Shown here piece by piece: positions 52,429 to 60,801 of a DNA stretch of 64,000 nt (positions within the stretch are counted from its first letter, which is position 1; every line of letters starts with the position of its first letter). The stretch spans positions 1,426,001 to 1,490,000 of the forward strand of contig NC_023065.1 of the NCBI RefSeq assembly GCF_000513295.1, given 5' to 3'. Source of the stretch: Magnetospirillum gryphiswaldense MSR-1 v2 (lineage in GTDB: Bacteria; Pseudomonadota; Alphaproteobacteria; Rhodospirillales; Magnetospirillaceae). A program made the position numbers and the translations under genes. Below the pieces are notes generated by a model that searched no databases, was not told the DNA's origin, and was given only the letters and a program-made list of their open reading frames with translations.

Positions 52429-54036
52429 CTAACGCGCCCCCCGCACCTGATCCATGCCCTGGACCACCACCTTGTCGCCGGGTTTGACGCCCTCCAGTTC
52501 AGCCACCCCGCCGACGACACGGAGGATGCGAACCGGGCGGATTTCAAAGCTTTCCTGGGCAACGCGGACCAACACCACGCTGGTGCCGCCATGATCGATC
52601 ACCGCCTGACGCGGCACCGCCACCGCCAGATGGGTGGTGCCGACCTCCAGATGCACATCCACCGGCATGCCGATGCGCAAGCCCGGCGGATGCCCCGGCT
52701 GCGGGGTGAAAATGGCATGAATGCCCTGGTCCACCGGATCGATGCGCGGGCTGACCCCCAGCAGGGTCAGGCCGTGGGCGCCGTCCGCCAACAAGGGCGT
52801 GGTGGCGCTGGCCGCACCGATGCGGGCGGCGATTTTGGGATCGTGGATCACCGCCTCGATGCGCACCCGGTCGGGGTCGACGATTTCCACCATCACCTTG
52901 GTCGGATCGACCACCTCGCCCGGGGTGACGTGCAGGTCGGCGACGATGCCATCCACCGGCGCGGTAATCAGCTCGCGCCCCAAGGCGGTGCCGGCGATCT
53001 GGGCGCGTTCGCGCCGCAATTGGTCAAGACGGATGCGGGTGGTTTCCAGCGCCTTGACGGTGACCACGCCGCCCAAGGATTCCTGGCGGGCCAATTCCCG
53101 CTCCTGCAAGGCGATGTCGCTTTCCACCCGATACAGGGCGCCGCGCTGGCCGCTGCGTTCCAGGCTGGACAAGGTGGGTTCCAGCACCACCAGCACCTCG
53201 CCGCGCTTGACCCGCTGCCCCGGCACCGGCAGTGGAAAGGCCGGATCGCCGACCACCCGGGCCGGCTGGCTGGGCTGTATCCGGGCATAGGCCACCGGAT
53301 CGGGGATCACCCGCCCCGGTACCCGTACCGCGTCGGCGGCCATCCGGTGTGCCGCCGGCTCGGTCAATACGCCGACCAGGAATTGCGCCGCCTTGGGCAC
53401 GGTGACGACTTGCCCGGCCACCGGTGCCGGTGCCGGTTGGTCACCGCCGCCATGGTCGTGGCCGGAATGGGCCAGGGCCGGACCATCGGGTGGCAACAGC
53501 GCCAGCACGGCGACGACGGCGACCCAACGGCGACGCAACAGCAGGGCCGCCGGCACACCGAGAACCGGGATCAAGGCCAAGGCCCAAACCCAGGACAAAG
53601 GTGCCGGGGCAGCGGCGGCAGCCGGCTGCGCCGGGCCAAAGCCGCCGATCAGCAGCAGATCGTCACGGCCTTGGGCGCTGATGGTCAGGGTCACGTCGGT
53701 AACGGCCAGCGGGTGCCAGTCCAGGCGATAAACGCCAGCCTGAGGGGTGGGCTTCCCCTGCCCCTGCCAGTCGCCGGCCTGGGCCTGGATATCGGCCCCG
53801 CTGATGGCGGCATTGGTGTCGGTATCGGCCAGATACAGCAGCGTCACGCCACCGGGGGCCGCTTGCAGCACCGCCTGGAACATCTCGGTTTCGGCAGCAG
53901 TTCCGGTTTGTGGCGATACTTGGGCCAGGGGCGGCGGCGGAGTGGAATGATCCTCGCCGCCATGGGCCAGGGCCAAGGGGATTTGAGCCGCCATCAATGC
54001 GGCCACCATCCCCCCGAACAGGGAAAATCTGGACAT
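52429..54036 (-). CDS. RND periplasmic adaptor (CusB-like) with extra N-terminal exported domain
   Basis: A 535-residue protein. Residues from about 200 on form a membrane-fusion protein (ARIQPSQPARVVGDPAFPLPVPGQRVKRGEVLVVLEP, ELITAPVDGIVADLHVTPGEVV). Before this lie a signal peptide, HGGEDH, a periplasmic domain (40-135), a helix (148-167) and a second signal-like stretch (RRRWVAVVAVLALLPPDGPALAHSG) with a His-rich HSGHDHGGGD. The layout looks like a fusion of a small exported protein with a normal adaptor. Confidence 0.88.
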   Translation of the reverse strand: MSRFSLFGGMVAALMAAQIPLALAHGGEDHSTPPPPLAQVSPQTGTAAETEMFQAVLQAAPGGVTLLYLADTDTNAAISGADIQAQAGDWQGQGKPTPQAGVYRLDWHPLAVTDVTLTISAQGRDDLLLIGGFGPAQPAAAAAPAPLSWVWALALIPVLGVPAALLLRRRWVAVVAVLALLPPDGPALAHSGHDHGGGDQPAPAPVAGQVVTVPKAAQFLVGVLTEPAAHRMAADAVRVPGRVIPDPVAYARIQPSQPARVVGDPAFPLPVPGQRVKRGEVLVVLEPTLSSLERSGQRGALYRVESDIALQERELARQESLGGVVTVKALETTRIRLDQLRRERAQIAGTALGRELITAPVDGIVADLHVTPGEVVDPTKVMVEIVDPDRVRIEAVIHDPKIAARIGAASATTPLLADGAHGLTLLGVSPRIDPVDQGIHAIFTPQPGHPPGLRIGMPVDVHLEVGTTHLAVAVPRQAVIDHGGTSVVLVRVAQESFEIRPVRILRVVGGVAELEGVKPGDKVVVQGMDQVRGAR

Positions 54037-54105
54037 GGGAAATCCTGTAAATCAGTTGTACACAACCACCTCGCGGCCCACAGGCGGCAAGGTGCGGTCA
54101 ACCAA

Positions 54106-54417
54106 TCAGGATCTGGGCGGTTCCGAAGGCGGTTGCGAGCCCAGCCCGGCCCAGGCGATCAAGGCTGGCGGCATGGGGTGGCGGAACGGGATTTCACTCA
54201 CCGTCAAGGTGATACCCACGGCGGGCAACACCGGCACGCAGCCGGTGAACATGCAATGGCAGCCGTCATGGTCGGCGGCAACGGGGGCCGGCGGCTGATG
54301 GTGCTCGGCCTCGACCTGACCGTGATGGTGGGCGTGTACTCCGTCATCGGCGCGCGCCGTTCCACCCGTGATCAACACGGTGAACAGAACCAGCAGGGCC
54401 AGCATGCCGATACGCAA
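54106..54417 (-). CDS. Small His-rich exported protein
   Basis: A 103-residue protein with signal MRIGMLALLVLFTVLITGGTARA. The mature start is rich in histidine (VHAHHHGQVEAEHHQ), followed by ADHDGCHCMFTGCVPVLP with three cysteines. It leads the cus-type genes and probably binds copper in the periplasm. I do not recognise a family with certainty (a DUF2946 relative is possible). Confidence 0.7.
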   Translation of the reverse strand: MRIGMLALLVLFTVLITGGTARADDGVHAHHHGQVEAEHHQPPAPVAADHDGCHCMFTGCVPVLPAVGITLTVSEIPFRHPMPPALIAWAGLGSQPPSEPPRS

Positions 54418-54503
54418 GCTTCATTGTCCTTTGACGGTGAACCCCCATAGTATGGGAACCCGACGGGGCGTTGGCAATGCCCCTTGCAACTTCCGGACGG
54501 ATC

Positions 54504-55391
54504 ATGGCGACTATTCCCACCTTTGCCCTGCCCCCCACCTTTTTGGGCACGCCCCACACCGATCCCGGCCAGCGCTTCCAGATCGCCGGCATTCCCTTCG
54601 ACCTCGGCGTCACCAATCGCAGCGGCGCCCGCCAGGGACCAGCCGCCATCCGCGCCGCCAGCCGCATGCTGGTGGACGGCGACAACCCGGCCACCTGGCG
54701 CGACCCGGCCCAGGCCGGCATCGCCGATCTGGGCAATTTCGCCCTCGCCTTGGGCGATATCCCCGGCTCCATGACGCTGATCGAGCAGCAGGCCTTGGCC
54801 TGTTCGCACCTGATTGCCCTGGGCGGCGACCACACCATCGCCCTGCCCCTGCTGCGCGCCTTGTCCAAGCGGGTGGGCGGCAAGCTGGCCCTGGTCCATT
54901 TCGACGCCCATGTGGATACCTGGCCCGACAATTTCGGCCAAGCCATCGCCCATGGCTCGGTGTTCTATCACGCCATCACCGAAGGGCTGGTCGATCCGGG
55001 CCGCATGGTCCAGATAGGCATCCGCTCGCCGGTTGCGCGCGATATCTATGAATGGGGCATCGCCCAGGGTATCACCGTGATTTCCGCCGAGGACGTGCAT
55101 CTGTCCAACCCAGCAGCGGTGGCCGACCGCATCCGCGCCGTCATTGGCAGCCATCCGGCCTATCTGTCCTTCGACATCGACGCGCTTGACCCCGCTTTCG
55201 CCCCCGGCACCGGTACACCGGAAGTGGGCGGGCTGGCCTCCTGGCAGGCCATGGGCATTTTAAAGCGTCTCGACGGGTTGGATTGGCGCGGCATGGACGT
55301 GGTCGAAGTATTGCCGGCCCACGACGTGGCGGAAATCACTGCCTTGGCAGCAGCCACGGTGGCTTGGAACTATCTGTCAATTGTCACTTGA
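54504..55391 (+). CDS. speB: Agmatinase/ureohydrolase family protein
   Basis: A 295-residue ureohydrolase: the Mn ligands are in GGDHTIALP, VHFDAHVDTW and SFDIDALDPAFAPGTGTPEVGG. It fits agmatinase (agmatine to putrescine), consistent with the polyamine genes downstream; guanidinobutyrase is an alternative. An ATG eleven codons earlier is possible. It diverges from the His-rich copper gene. Confidence 0.88.
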   Translation: MATIPTFALPPTFLGTPHTDPGQRFQIAGIPFDLGVTNRSGARQGPAAIRAASRMLVDGDNPATWRDPAQAGIADLGNFALALGDIPGSMTLIEQQALACSHLIALGGDHTIALPLLRALSKRVGGKLALVHFDAHVDTWPDNFGQAIAHGSVFYHAITEGLVDPGRMVQIGIRSPVARDIYEWGIAQGITVISAEDVHLSNPAAVADRIRAVIGSHPAYLSFDIDALDPAFAPGTGTPEVGGLASWQAMGILKRLDGLDWRGMDVVEVLPAHDVAEITALAAATVAWNYLSIVT

Positions 55392-55540
55392 TTGTCACGG
55401 TTCATAAGTCTATAAGCCTGTCTTAGACGCATAACGCACGTGCACACGGCCCATCCGCTTGGGTCAGCAACGACGGACGCGTCCTTTTTGGCGGAGAGTC
55501 GGTCATACAGTGGGCCGACAGCCCCTTAAGGGAGGTGGAC

Positions 55541-55597
55541 ATGGTTGTTCCGACCTGCGGAAGGCCTCAAATCCTTTCACGCAAATCCAGTATGTGA
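55541..55597 (+). CDS. Candidate 18-residue leader peptide (uORF)
   Basis: ATG with an excellent AAGGGAGGTGGAC site just upstream, encoding MVVPTCGRPQILSRKSSM and a TGA at 55595. The stop codon lies inside the 5' arm of the next hairpin, so a ribosome held at the end of the frame would stop that hairpin from forming. Translation is inferred from the ribosome binding site. Confidence 0.55.
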   Translation: MVVPTCGRPQILSRKSSM

Positions 55598-55645
55598 CGG
55601 CAGTGCCGGGGCGCAATCGCGCGCTTCAACTTGCATTGCCGTGAC
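55594..55645 (+). other. Leader hairpin 1
   Basis: GTGACGGCA (55594-55602) pairs with TGCCGTGAC (55637-55645) with one mismatch. The interior GGCGC-aatc-GCGCG forms a second stem. It starts at the stop codon of the short upstream frame. Confidence 0.6.
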
Positions 55646-55657
55646 ATCGACCGCGCC

Positions 55658-55686
55658 CACGATGGAATGATCGCCATTCCGTCGTG
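55658..55686 (+). other. Leader hairpin 2
   Basis: CACGATGGAATG pairs with CATTCCGTCGTG over 12 positions (one G-U) around a 5-base loop. A GTTTTCTC follows, too weak for a classical terminator. It stands 41 bases before the ornithine decarboxylase ATG. Confidence 0.7.
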
Positions 55687-55703
55687 ATCCCGCCGTTTTC
55701 TCG

Positions 55704-55719
55704 CCTCGCCGCGAGGAGG
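55704..55719 (+). other. Hairpin masking the decarboxylase ribosome binding site
   Basis: CCTCG-ccg-CGAGG pairs with the first part of the GAGGAGG ribosome binding site (55713-55719), eight bases before the ATG at 55728. Confidence 0.5.
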
Positions 55720-55727
55720 ATTGCGTC

Positions 55728-56957
55728 ATGAGCCATATTCGTTCCCGTTTCACCATCACGCCGTCGCGCCGTAGCTTTGAATCCCGCCGCGCCATCTTCG
55801 TCGAAGACGTGGTGCGCGCCCGCCGCCCCGACGCGCCCCTGCATTGCCTGCGCCCGGCCACCCTGCGTGCCGCCGCCGCCACCTTTGTCGGCGGTTTTCC
55901 CGGCACCACGCTTTACGCGGTCAAGTGCAATCCCGATCCTGCGGTGCTGCGGGCGTTGTGGGATGGCGGCGTGCGCCATTTCGATTGCGCCTCGGCCGGT
56001 GAGGTGGCGCTGGTGCGCCACACCCTGCCGCGCGCCCAGATCCATTTCATGCATCCGATCAAGGCCCGCAGTGCCATCCGCGAAGCCTGGGAACGCCATG
56101 ACGTGCGCGATTTCGTCGTCGACAGCGCCGCCGAACTGGGCAAGGTGATCGAGGAAACCCGTCATCGCCCCGGTCGCCTGGGCATCATCGTCCGTCTGGC
56201 CCTGCCCAAAGGCAGTGCCCGCTATGACCTGTCGGGCAAGTTCGGCGCGGACAGGGACGACGCCGTGGCCCTGCTGCACATGGCCGCTGCCGTCGCCGGA
56301 CGCGTCGGCATCAGCTTTCATGTGGGCAGCCAATGCTGCGACCCCGCCGCCTGGACCCGCGCCCTGGATTTGACCGCCGAGGTGTTGGCCGCCTATGGGC
56401 GCCCGGTCGATATCGTCGACGTGGGCGGCGGTTTTCCGGTCAGCTATCCCGACCTGACGCCGCCGCCTTTGGCCGATTTCTTCGCCGCCATCGCTGCCGG
56501 CTTCGCCCGCCTGAACCTGCCCGCCGCCACCCAATTGTGGTGCGAGCCGGGCCGCGCCCTGGTGGCGCCGGGGCAGTCGCTGGTGGTGCGCATCGAGGGC
56601 CGCCGCGGCGACATGCTGTACATCAATGACGGTATTTACGGCAGCCTGTCGGATGCGGGCGCCCCCGGATTCCGTTTTCCCTGCCGGTTGATCCGGCTGA
56701 ACGGCGAGTCCGTTGCCGCTGACCAACCCTTTGCCTTTTTCGGCCCCACCTGCGATTCCGCCGACCGCATGAACGGGCCTTTCCTGTTGCCGGCGGATTC
56801 CCGTGAGGGTGATTGGATCGAAATCGGACAGTTGGGAGCCTATGGCGCCAGTTTGCGCACCGGCTTCAACGGCTTCGACCTGGTGCTGAGCGCCGAGGTC
56901 GATGACGCCCCCCTGCTGTCCACCCCAGGCTTTGGCCCCATGGCCATGGCCGCCTGA
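55728..56957 (+). CDS. Ornithine/lysine decarboxylase (PLP fold-type III)
   Basis: A 409-residue enzyme. The PLP lysine is in TTLYAVKCNPDPAVL; FDCASAGEVALV, SFHVGSQCCDP and VDVGGGFPVSYP bind cofactor, and GPTCDSADRM holds the active-site Cys with the Asp pair. This is the eukaryotic-type ornithine decarboxylase typical of alphaproteobacteria, giving putrescine. Its product is the substrate of the homospermidine synthase encoded next. Confidence 0.93.
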   Translation: MSHIRSRFTITPSRRSFESRRAIFVEDVVRARRPDAPLHCLRPATLRAAAATFVGGFPGTTLYAVKCNPDPAVLRALWDGGVRHFDCASAGEVALVRHTLPRAQIHFMHPIKARSAIREAWERHDVRDFVVDSAAELGKVIEETRHRPGRLGIIVRLALPKGSARYDLSGKFGADRDDAVALLHMAAAVAGRVGISFHVGSQCCDPAAWTRALDLTAEVLAAYGRPVDIVDVGGGFPVSYPDLTPPPLADFFAAIAAGFARLNLPAATQLWCEPGRALVAPGQSLVVRIEGRRGDMLYINDGIYGSLSDAGAPGFRFPCRLIRLNGESVAADQPFAFFGPTCDSADRMNGPFLLPADSREGDWIEIGQLGAYGASLRTGFNGFDLVLSAEVDDAPLLSTPGFGPMAMAA

Positions 56958-57017
56958 CCCCGCCGCCGCCCATTGGACGGGCGGCGATGTTTCAATTTAC
57001 CAGGGGAGGTATCTGGT

Positions 57018-58427
57018 ATGAGTAACCTTGTTTCTTTCGACGGCCGTGTCGTCATTATCGGATTTGGCAGCCTGGGCCCCGGCGTTCTGCCGCTGCTGTT
57101 GCGCCATTTCAATCTGGATGCGTCGCGGGTGACCATCATCACCGCCGAGGAACGGGGCCATGATATCGCCGACAAATACGGCGTCACCTTCATCAACGAC
57201 CCGCTGACCCCGGACAATTACCGCGACCGCCTGATCCCGTTGCTGAAGCAGGGTGATTTCCTGCTCAACGTCTCGGTCGACGTGTCGTCGGTGGCCTTGA
57301 TCGAACTGGCCTGGGAAGTGGGCGCCTTCTATCTGGATACCTGCATCGAGCCCTGGGCCGGCGGCTATACCGACCCCAGCCTGACGCCGTCGGAACGGAC
57401 CAATTACGCCTTGCGCGAAACCGCCTTGAAGCTGAAGGCGGCGGGCAAGCAGCCCACCGCCATCATCACCAACGGCGCCAATCCCGGCTTGGTCAGCTTT
57501 TTCACCAAGCAGGCGCTGTTGGACATCGCCCGCGACACCGGGGTTGAAACCGTCGTGCCGCAGACCCGCACCCAATGGGCGGAACTGGCCGAAAAGCTGG
57601 GAATCAAGACCATCCACGTGGCCGAGCGCGACACCCAGGTGTCGGCCAGCCAGCCCAAGCAGGTGGGCGAGTTCGTCAATACCTGGTCCATCGACGGCTT
57701 TGTCGGCGAAGGCTGCCAGCCGGCGGAACTGGGCTGGGGCAGCCACGAGCGCCACTTCCCCCATGATGGTCGCCGCCATGATTTCGGCAGCGATTGTGCC
57801 ATCTATCTGATGCGGCCCGGGGCCAGCACCATGGTGCGCACCTGGACGCCGAATGAAGGCCCGTTCCAGGGCTTTCTCGTCACCCACAACGAATCCATTT
57901 CCATCGCCGATTACTTCACCTTGAAGGACGGCGATGCCCTGCGCTATCGCCCCACCGTCCATTACGCCTATCACCCGTGCGACGCCGCGGTGCTGTCGGT
58001 GCACGAACTGGCCGGCAAGACCTGGCAGCAGCAACCCAAGCAGCGGTTGATGATGAAAGAGATCACCGACGGCGTCGATGAACTGGGTGTGCTGTTGATG
58101 GGCCACGCCAAGGGCGCCTATTGGTACGGCTCGCAATTGTCCATCCACCAAGCGCGCGAATTGTGCCCGCACAACAACGCCACCAGCCTGCAAGTCACCG
58201 CCACCATCCTGGCCGGCATGGTGTGGGCGCTGGAAAACCCCAGGCTTGGTCTGGTCGAGCCGGATGAAATGGATTTCCAACGCTGCCTGGAGATCGCCCG
58301 TCCCTATCTGGGGCCGGTGGTCGGGGTTTATACCGACTGGACCCCCTTGGAGCGGCGCGAGGAATTGTTCCCCGAGGATCTGGACCGCGATGACCCGTGG
58401 CAGTTCAAGAATTTCCGGGTGGTCTGA
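57018..58427 (+). CDS. hss: Homospermidine synthase
   Basis: A 469-residue NAD-dependent enzyme. The Rossmann start RVVIIGFGSLGPGVLPLLLRHF, the DTCIEPWAGGY motif and GAYWYGSQLSIHQARELCPHNNATSLQVTA are features of bacterial homospermidine synthase, which joins two putrescines. GGGGAGG precedes the ATG 60 bases after the decarboxylase stop. Homospermidine is the usual polyamine of many alphaproteobacteria. Confidence 0.94.
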   Translation: MSNLVSFDGRVVIIGFGSLGPGVLPLLLRHFNLDASRVTIITAEERGHDIADKYGVTFINDPLTPDNYRDRLIPLLKQGDFLLNVSVDVSSVALIELAWEVGAFYLDTCIEPWAGGYTDPSLTPSERTNYALRETALKLKAAGKQPTAIITNGANPGLVSFFTKQALLDIARDTGVETVVPQTRTQWAELAEKLGIKTIHVAERDTQVSASQPKQVGEFVNTWSIDGFVGEGCQPAELGWGSHERHFPHDGRRHDFGSDCAIYLMRPGASTMVRTWTPNEGPFQGFLVTHNESISIADYFTLKDGDALRYRPTVHYAYHPCDAAVLSVHELAGKTWQQQPKQRLMMKEITDGVDELGVLLMGHAKGAYWYGSQLSIHQARELCPHNNATSLQVTATILAGMVWALENPRLGLVEPDEMDFQRCLEIARPYLGPVVGVYTDWTPLERREELFPEDLDRDDPWQFKNFRVV

Positions 58428-58438
58428 CCAGACAAGAC

Positions 58439-58465
58439 AGAGGGGCTTCGGCCCCTCTACTCTTT
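58439..58465 (+). terminator. Terminator after hss
   Basis: AGAGGGGC and GCCCCTCT form an 8-bp stem on a TTCG loop, followed by ACTCTTTT. Confidence 0.85.
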
Positions 58466-58615
58466 TGGATATAGGTGAAACACCTTAGCTTTAAGAATTC
58501 TTCAATAATAAATGTAGGTTTATTAGGGTCAGCACCTGATTGTTACGGCCTGTGATCTCGGCCATTCTCCGCCGTGTTGAGGGAATGGATAGTTCGGAAG
58601 ATCAAGGTGACGATC

Positions 58616-59017
58616 ATGTTGGTGACATGGAACGACGATTACAGCCTGGGATACAAGGCCGTGGACGAGGGGCACGCCCTGGTCATCGACGCCATCAACC
58701 GGCTGAACATGGCCACCAGCCGCGCCCACCGCGACGGCGAGGTCGCCGGCCTGCTGCCGGTGCTGGAACACCGGTTGCGGCAGCAATTCAGCGAAGAAGA
58801 ATCGCTGCTGCGCCTGCTCAATTCCCCCAACCTGTCCGAACACATGGCCGAGCATGAACGCTTTTTGTCGGTGCTTGAGCACATCCGCACCCTGTTCAAC
58901 CAGGGCCAGGACGTGGCGTCGGTACTGATGCTCAATCTGGTGTGCCATCTGGTGTCGCATTTGCGCGGTACCGATTGGGATGAATTCGGGGGCGCCGCCC
59001 ATCGCCGGGCGGCGTAA
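58616..59017 (+). CDS. Hemerythrin-like protein with one substituted iron ligand
   Basis: A 133-residue four-helix protein. Hemerythrin ligand positions are H20, E61, H76, H80, H115 and D120 with the normal spacings, but the helix B histidine (normally in HFxxEE) is glutamine (QFSEEE, Q57). WNDDYSLGYKAVDEGH is the family start. AAGGTGA precedes the ATG at 58616; an ATG at 58574 is possible. It may bind iron or O2/NO weakly, or use a modified site. Confidence 0.85.
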   Translation: MLVTWNDDYSLGYKAVDEGHALVIDAINRLNMATSRAHRDGEVAGLLPVLEHRLRQQFSEEESLLRLLNSPNLSEHMAEHERFLSVLEHIRTLFNQGQDVASVLMLNLVCHLVSHLRGTDWDEFGGAAHRRAA

Positions 59018-59070
59018 TCCACACGATGTTCCCGCCCCATGTGTCGACACCCCCATTGGGCGCGGGGACA

Positions 59071-59108
59071 GGAGGGAGTCTGGGGGGCCGGACTCCCTCC
59101 TTCTTTAT
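59071..59108 (+). terminator. Terminator after the hemerythrin-like gene
   Basis: GGAGGGAGTC and GACTCCCTCC form a perfect 10-bp stem with a 10-base loop, followed by TTCTTTATTTT. Confidence 0.88.
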
Positions 59109-59125
59109 TTTCCCCTCAGGCGGCA

Positions 59126-59163
59126 ATAAAAAACCCCGGCACCGATCAGGTCCGGGGTTTTCA
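59126..59163 (-). terminator. Terminator of the ferredoxin gene
   Basis: AACCCCGG and CCGGGGTT pair around a 12-base loop; on the minus strand a T-run of six follows. It is 18 bases after the ferredoxin stop. Confidence 0.87.
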
Positions 59164-59180
59164 TTAGGAACGGCGGAATC

Positions 59181-59420
59181 TCAGCCGTGCAAGGCTTCGT
59201 ACTTGGCCTGCAACTGATCCGGGGTTTCCTCGGTGCCGATGACGATACAATCGGCGGGGCAGACCAACTGGCATTGCGGGGTGTCTTCGGCGCCGACGCA
59301 TTCAGTGCAGCGATCTTCTTCGATGACATAGATCACTTCACCAGCGGAAATGGCGGTATTGGGGCAGACCGAAACACAGGCATCGCAGCTGGTGCAATCT
59401 TCGGTGATCTTCAGCGACAT
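59181..59420 (-). CDS. 2[4Fe-4S] ferredoxin (YfhL-type)
   Basis: A 79-residue ferredoxin. The first cluster motif is CTSCDACVSVCP and the second CTECVGAEDTPQCQLVCP, with the C-x2-C-x8-C insertion of YfhL/Alvin-type low-potential ferredoxins. It could serve as an electron donor for radical SAM or other enzymes. It is monocistronic. Confidence 0.92.
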   Translation of the reverse strand: MSLKITEDCTSCDACVSVCPNTAISAGEVIYVIEEDRCTECVGAEDTPQCQLVCPADCIVIGTEETPDQLQAKYEALHG

Positions 59421-59632
59421 CTTTTCCTCTCCTTTAAACCCCGTCGGCCATCCAGGATACGCGTTGGCATCCCCCCTTGTGGACGGCTATCTGACCATGC
59501 GTATAGCCATACTGGCCCCCGGTTGACAATGACATTCAGCATTTTCTTAAACACGCTCGACGCATAGCATAATTGCGTCCGTCCCCCTGGACGGCTAGAA
59601 AGAACATAAGAGGGAAGGGAGCACGGCAGAAG

Positions 59633-60088
59633 GTGTTCGCCGTTACAGGGGCAGTCCACAGCGTGGAAGACATTCACGACGCCGTCCGCCGCATGGAGGA
59701 AGGCGCCGCCCTGTGTTATGACCAACTGGCCATCGCCGTCGATCTGATCACCGCCCCCGACGCGGCTGTCACCTTGCGCAATCTGGCGGCGGCGGCGCGG
59801 CGGCGGGCCAAGACCTTTTCCGGTACCGCCTCGGCCCCCACCGATACCGCCCGGATGGAGCCCCCCTTCCCCGCCGATGGGCTGGAACTGGGTAATTGGC
59901 AGGTGCTGGAACTGGCTCTCGACATGGAATACGCCATGCTGACCCATCTGGAGATTCTGGAAGCGCTGGCGGAAACCGACACCGGTCGGGCCGAAGCGAC
60001 CAAAATGGCCGAGCGCAAACGCCTGCATCTAGCCGAACTGGATGTCCGCCAGAGCAAATACCCGGCCCCCGCCGATTTTCCGGAATAA
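59633..60088 (+). CDS. Ferritin-like superfamily protein, degenerate
   Basis: A protein of about 151 residues (GTG start at 59633; the true start is uncertain and an ATG at 59693 is possible). The two helical hairpins (MEEGAALCYDQLAIAVDLI and ELALDMEYAMLTHLEILEAL...AERKRLHLAELD) resemble those of the ferritin-like protein at 62190, but the first E-x-x-H type ligand pair is changed to RRRAKTF. It is probably an incomplete or altered iron site. No family name is certain. Confidence 0.6.
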   Translation: MFAVTGAVHSVEDIHDAVRRMEEGAALCYDQLAIAVDLITAPDAAVTLRNLAAAARRRAKTFSGTASAPTDTARMEPPFPADGLELGNWQVLELALDMEYAMLTHLEILEALAETDTGRAEATKMAERKRLHLAELDVRQSKYPAPADFPE

Positions 60089-60092
60089 AACC

Positions 60093-60169
60093 GGCGGCGA
60101 TACGCGCCGATCTTAAAGAATGGCGGCGATACGCGCCGGCCTTAAAGAATTGCGGCGATGCGCGCCGCC
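60093..60169. repeat. 29-bp tandem repeat at the end of the orphan gene
   Basis: Units start at 60093, 60122 and 60151 (the last is partial): GGCGGCGATACGCGCC, then a variable GATC/GGCC, then TTAAAGAAT. The repeat duplicates the coding end (ARIAAIL and stop) of the gene at 60142, so two extra copies of the last codons lie after its stop. Confidence 0.85.
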
Positions 60170-60801
60170 AGGGCCGCCCCCAACCCATCCATGGCCGCCG
60201 CCCGCCGTTCCAGGGCAGCGCGCACCGGCAGGCAGTCCTGGCCATGGGCGGTCAGCGTCATTTGTGCCGCCTTAGCCAGCAGACCGGCCAAGGCCTGGGC
60301 CTGGATGTCCGGCTGGGTGGCGGCGCGGGACAGCAGATCCTGCAACTGGTTTTCCGGCAGCCAACCATCCAGCAACCCGGTGATGCGGTCCAGATACGAG
60401 GTCAGGCCGGTGGCGAAGAACGACACCCACAGCATATCCACATGCACCGGGTGGGTGGGGGAAAGGGCGGCGAAATCGGCGCCGTCCGCGTCCATGGACG
60501 CTGCCGCCGCCTCCCCCACCAGCTTTTCCATCAACCGCGTCCGCGCCGGGATGTGGCTGTAGTTCAGGGCCTGGGCGACGATCTCCACCTTGACCGGGTC
60601 GCCGCCGCGTACACCGTCCACCAGGATTGCCCCCAAGGATGGATCGGCATCCAGCAGATGCGACAGAAAAACCGGCACGGTCAGCACGTTCTCGGCCCGC
60701 CAATCCTCGGCCAAGGGCTGAGTGATGAACACATCAAGCAATCGCCGTGGGTCGGGTTGGCGCCAATAAGCGACAATGGCGTGATCGAGCGCGTTCATCA
60801 T
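60142..60801 (-). CDS. Conserved-looking protein of unknown function
   Basis: A 219-residue soluble, mostly helical protein starting MMNALDHAIVAYWRQPDPRR. I recognise no family. It overlaps the stop of the DUF4010 gene by ATGA, indicating cotranslation. It has no signal peptide or membrane helix, and one cysteine near the C-terminus. The C-terminal codons are repeated after its stop. Confidence 0.7.
   Translation of the reverse strand: MMNALDHAIVAYWRQPDPRRLLDVFITQPLAEDWRAENVLTVPVFLSHLLDADPSLGAILVDGVRGGDPVKVEIVAQALNYSHIPARTRLMEKLVGEAAAASMDADGADFAALSPTHPVHVDMLWVSFFATGLTSYLDRITGLLDGWLPENQLQDLLSRAATQPDIQAQALAGLLAKAAQMTLTAHGQDCLPVRAALERRAAAMDGLGAALAARIAAIL

Larger units (their letters stand above)
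55392..55727 (+). promoter_or_regulatory. Leader region of the ornithine decarboxylase gene
   Basis: A gap of 336 bases with a short upstream reading frame, two stable hairpins and a small hairpin at the ribosome binding site, all listed separately. The layout suggests translational or attenuation control by polyamines or ornithine. Alphaproteobacterial ornithine decarboxylase leaders are known to contain a conserved speF RNA motif; I cannot confirm a match without a covariance search. Confidence 0.65.

Noticed and set aside
55459-55644. 61-codon frame across the ornithine decarboxylase leader
   Set aside because: It lacks a ribosome binding site and overlaps the better supported 18-codon frame in another phase.
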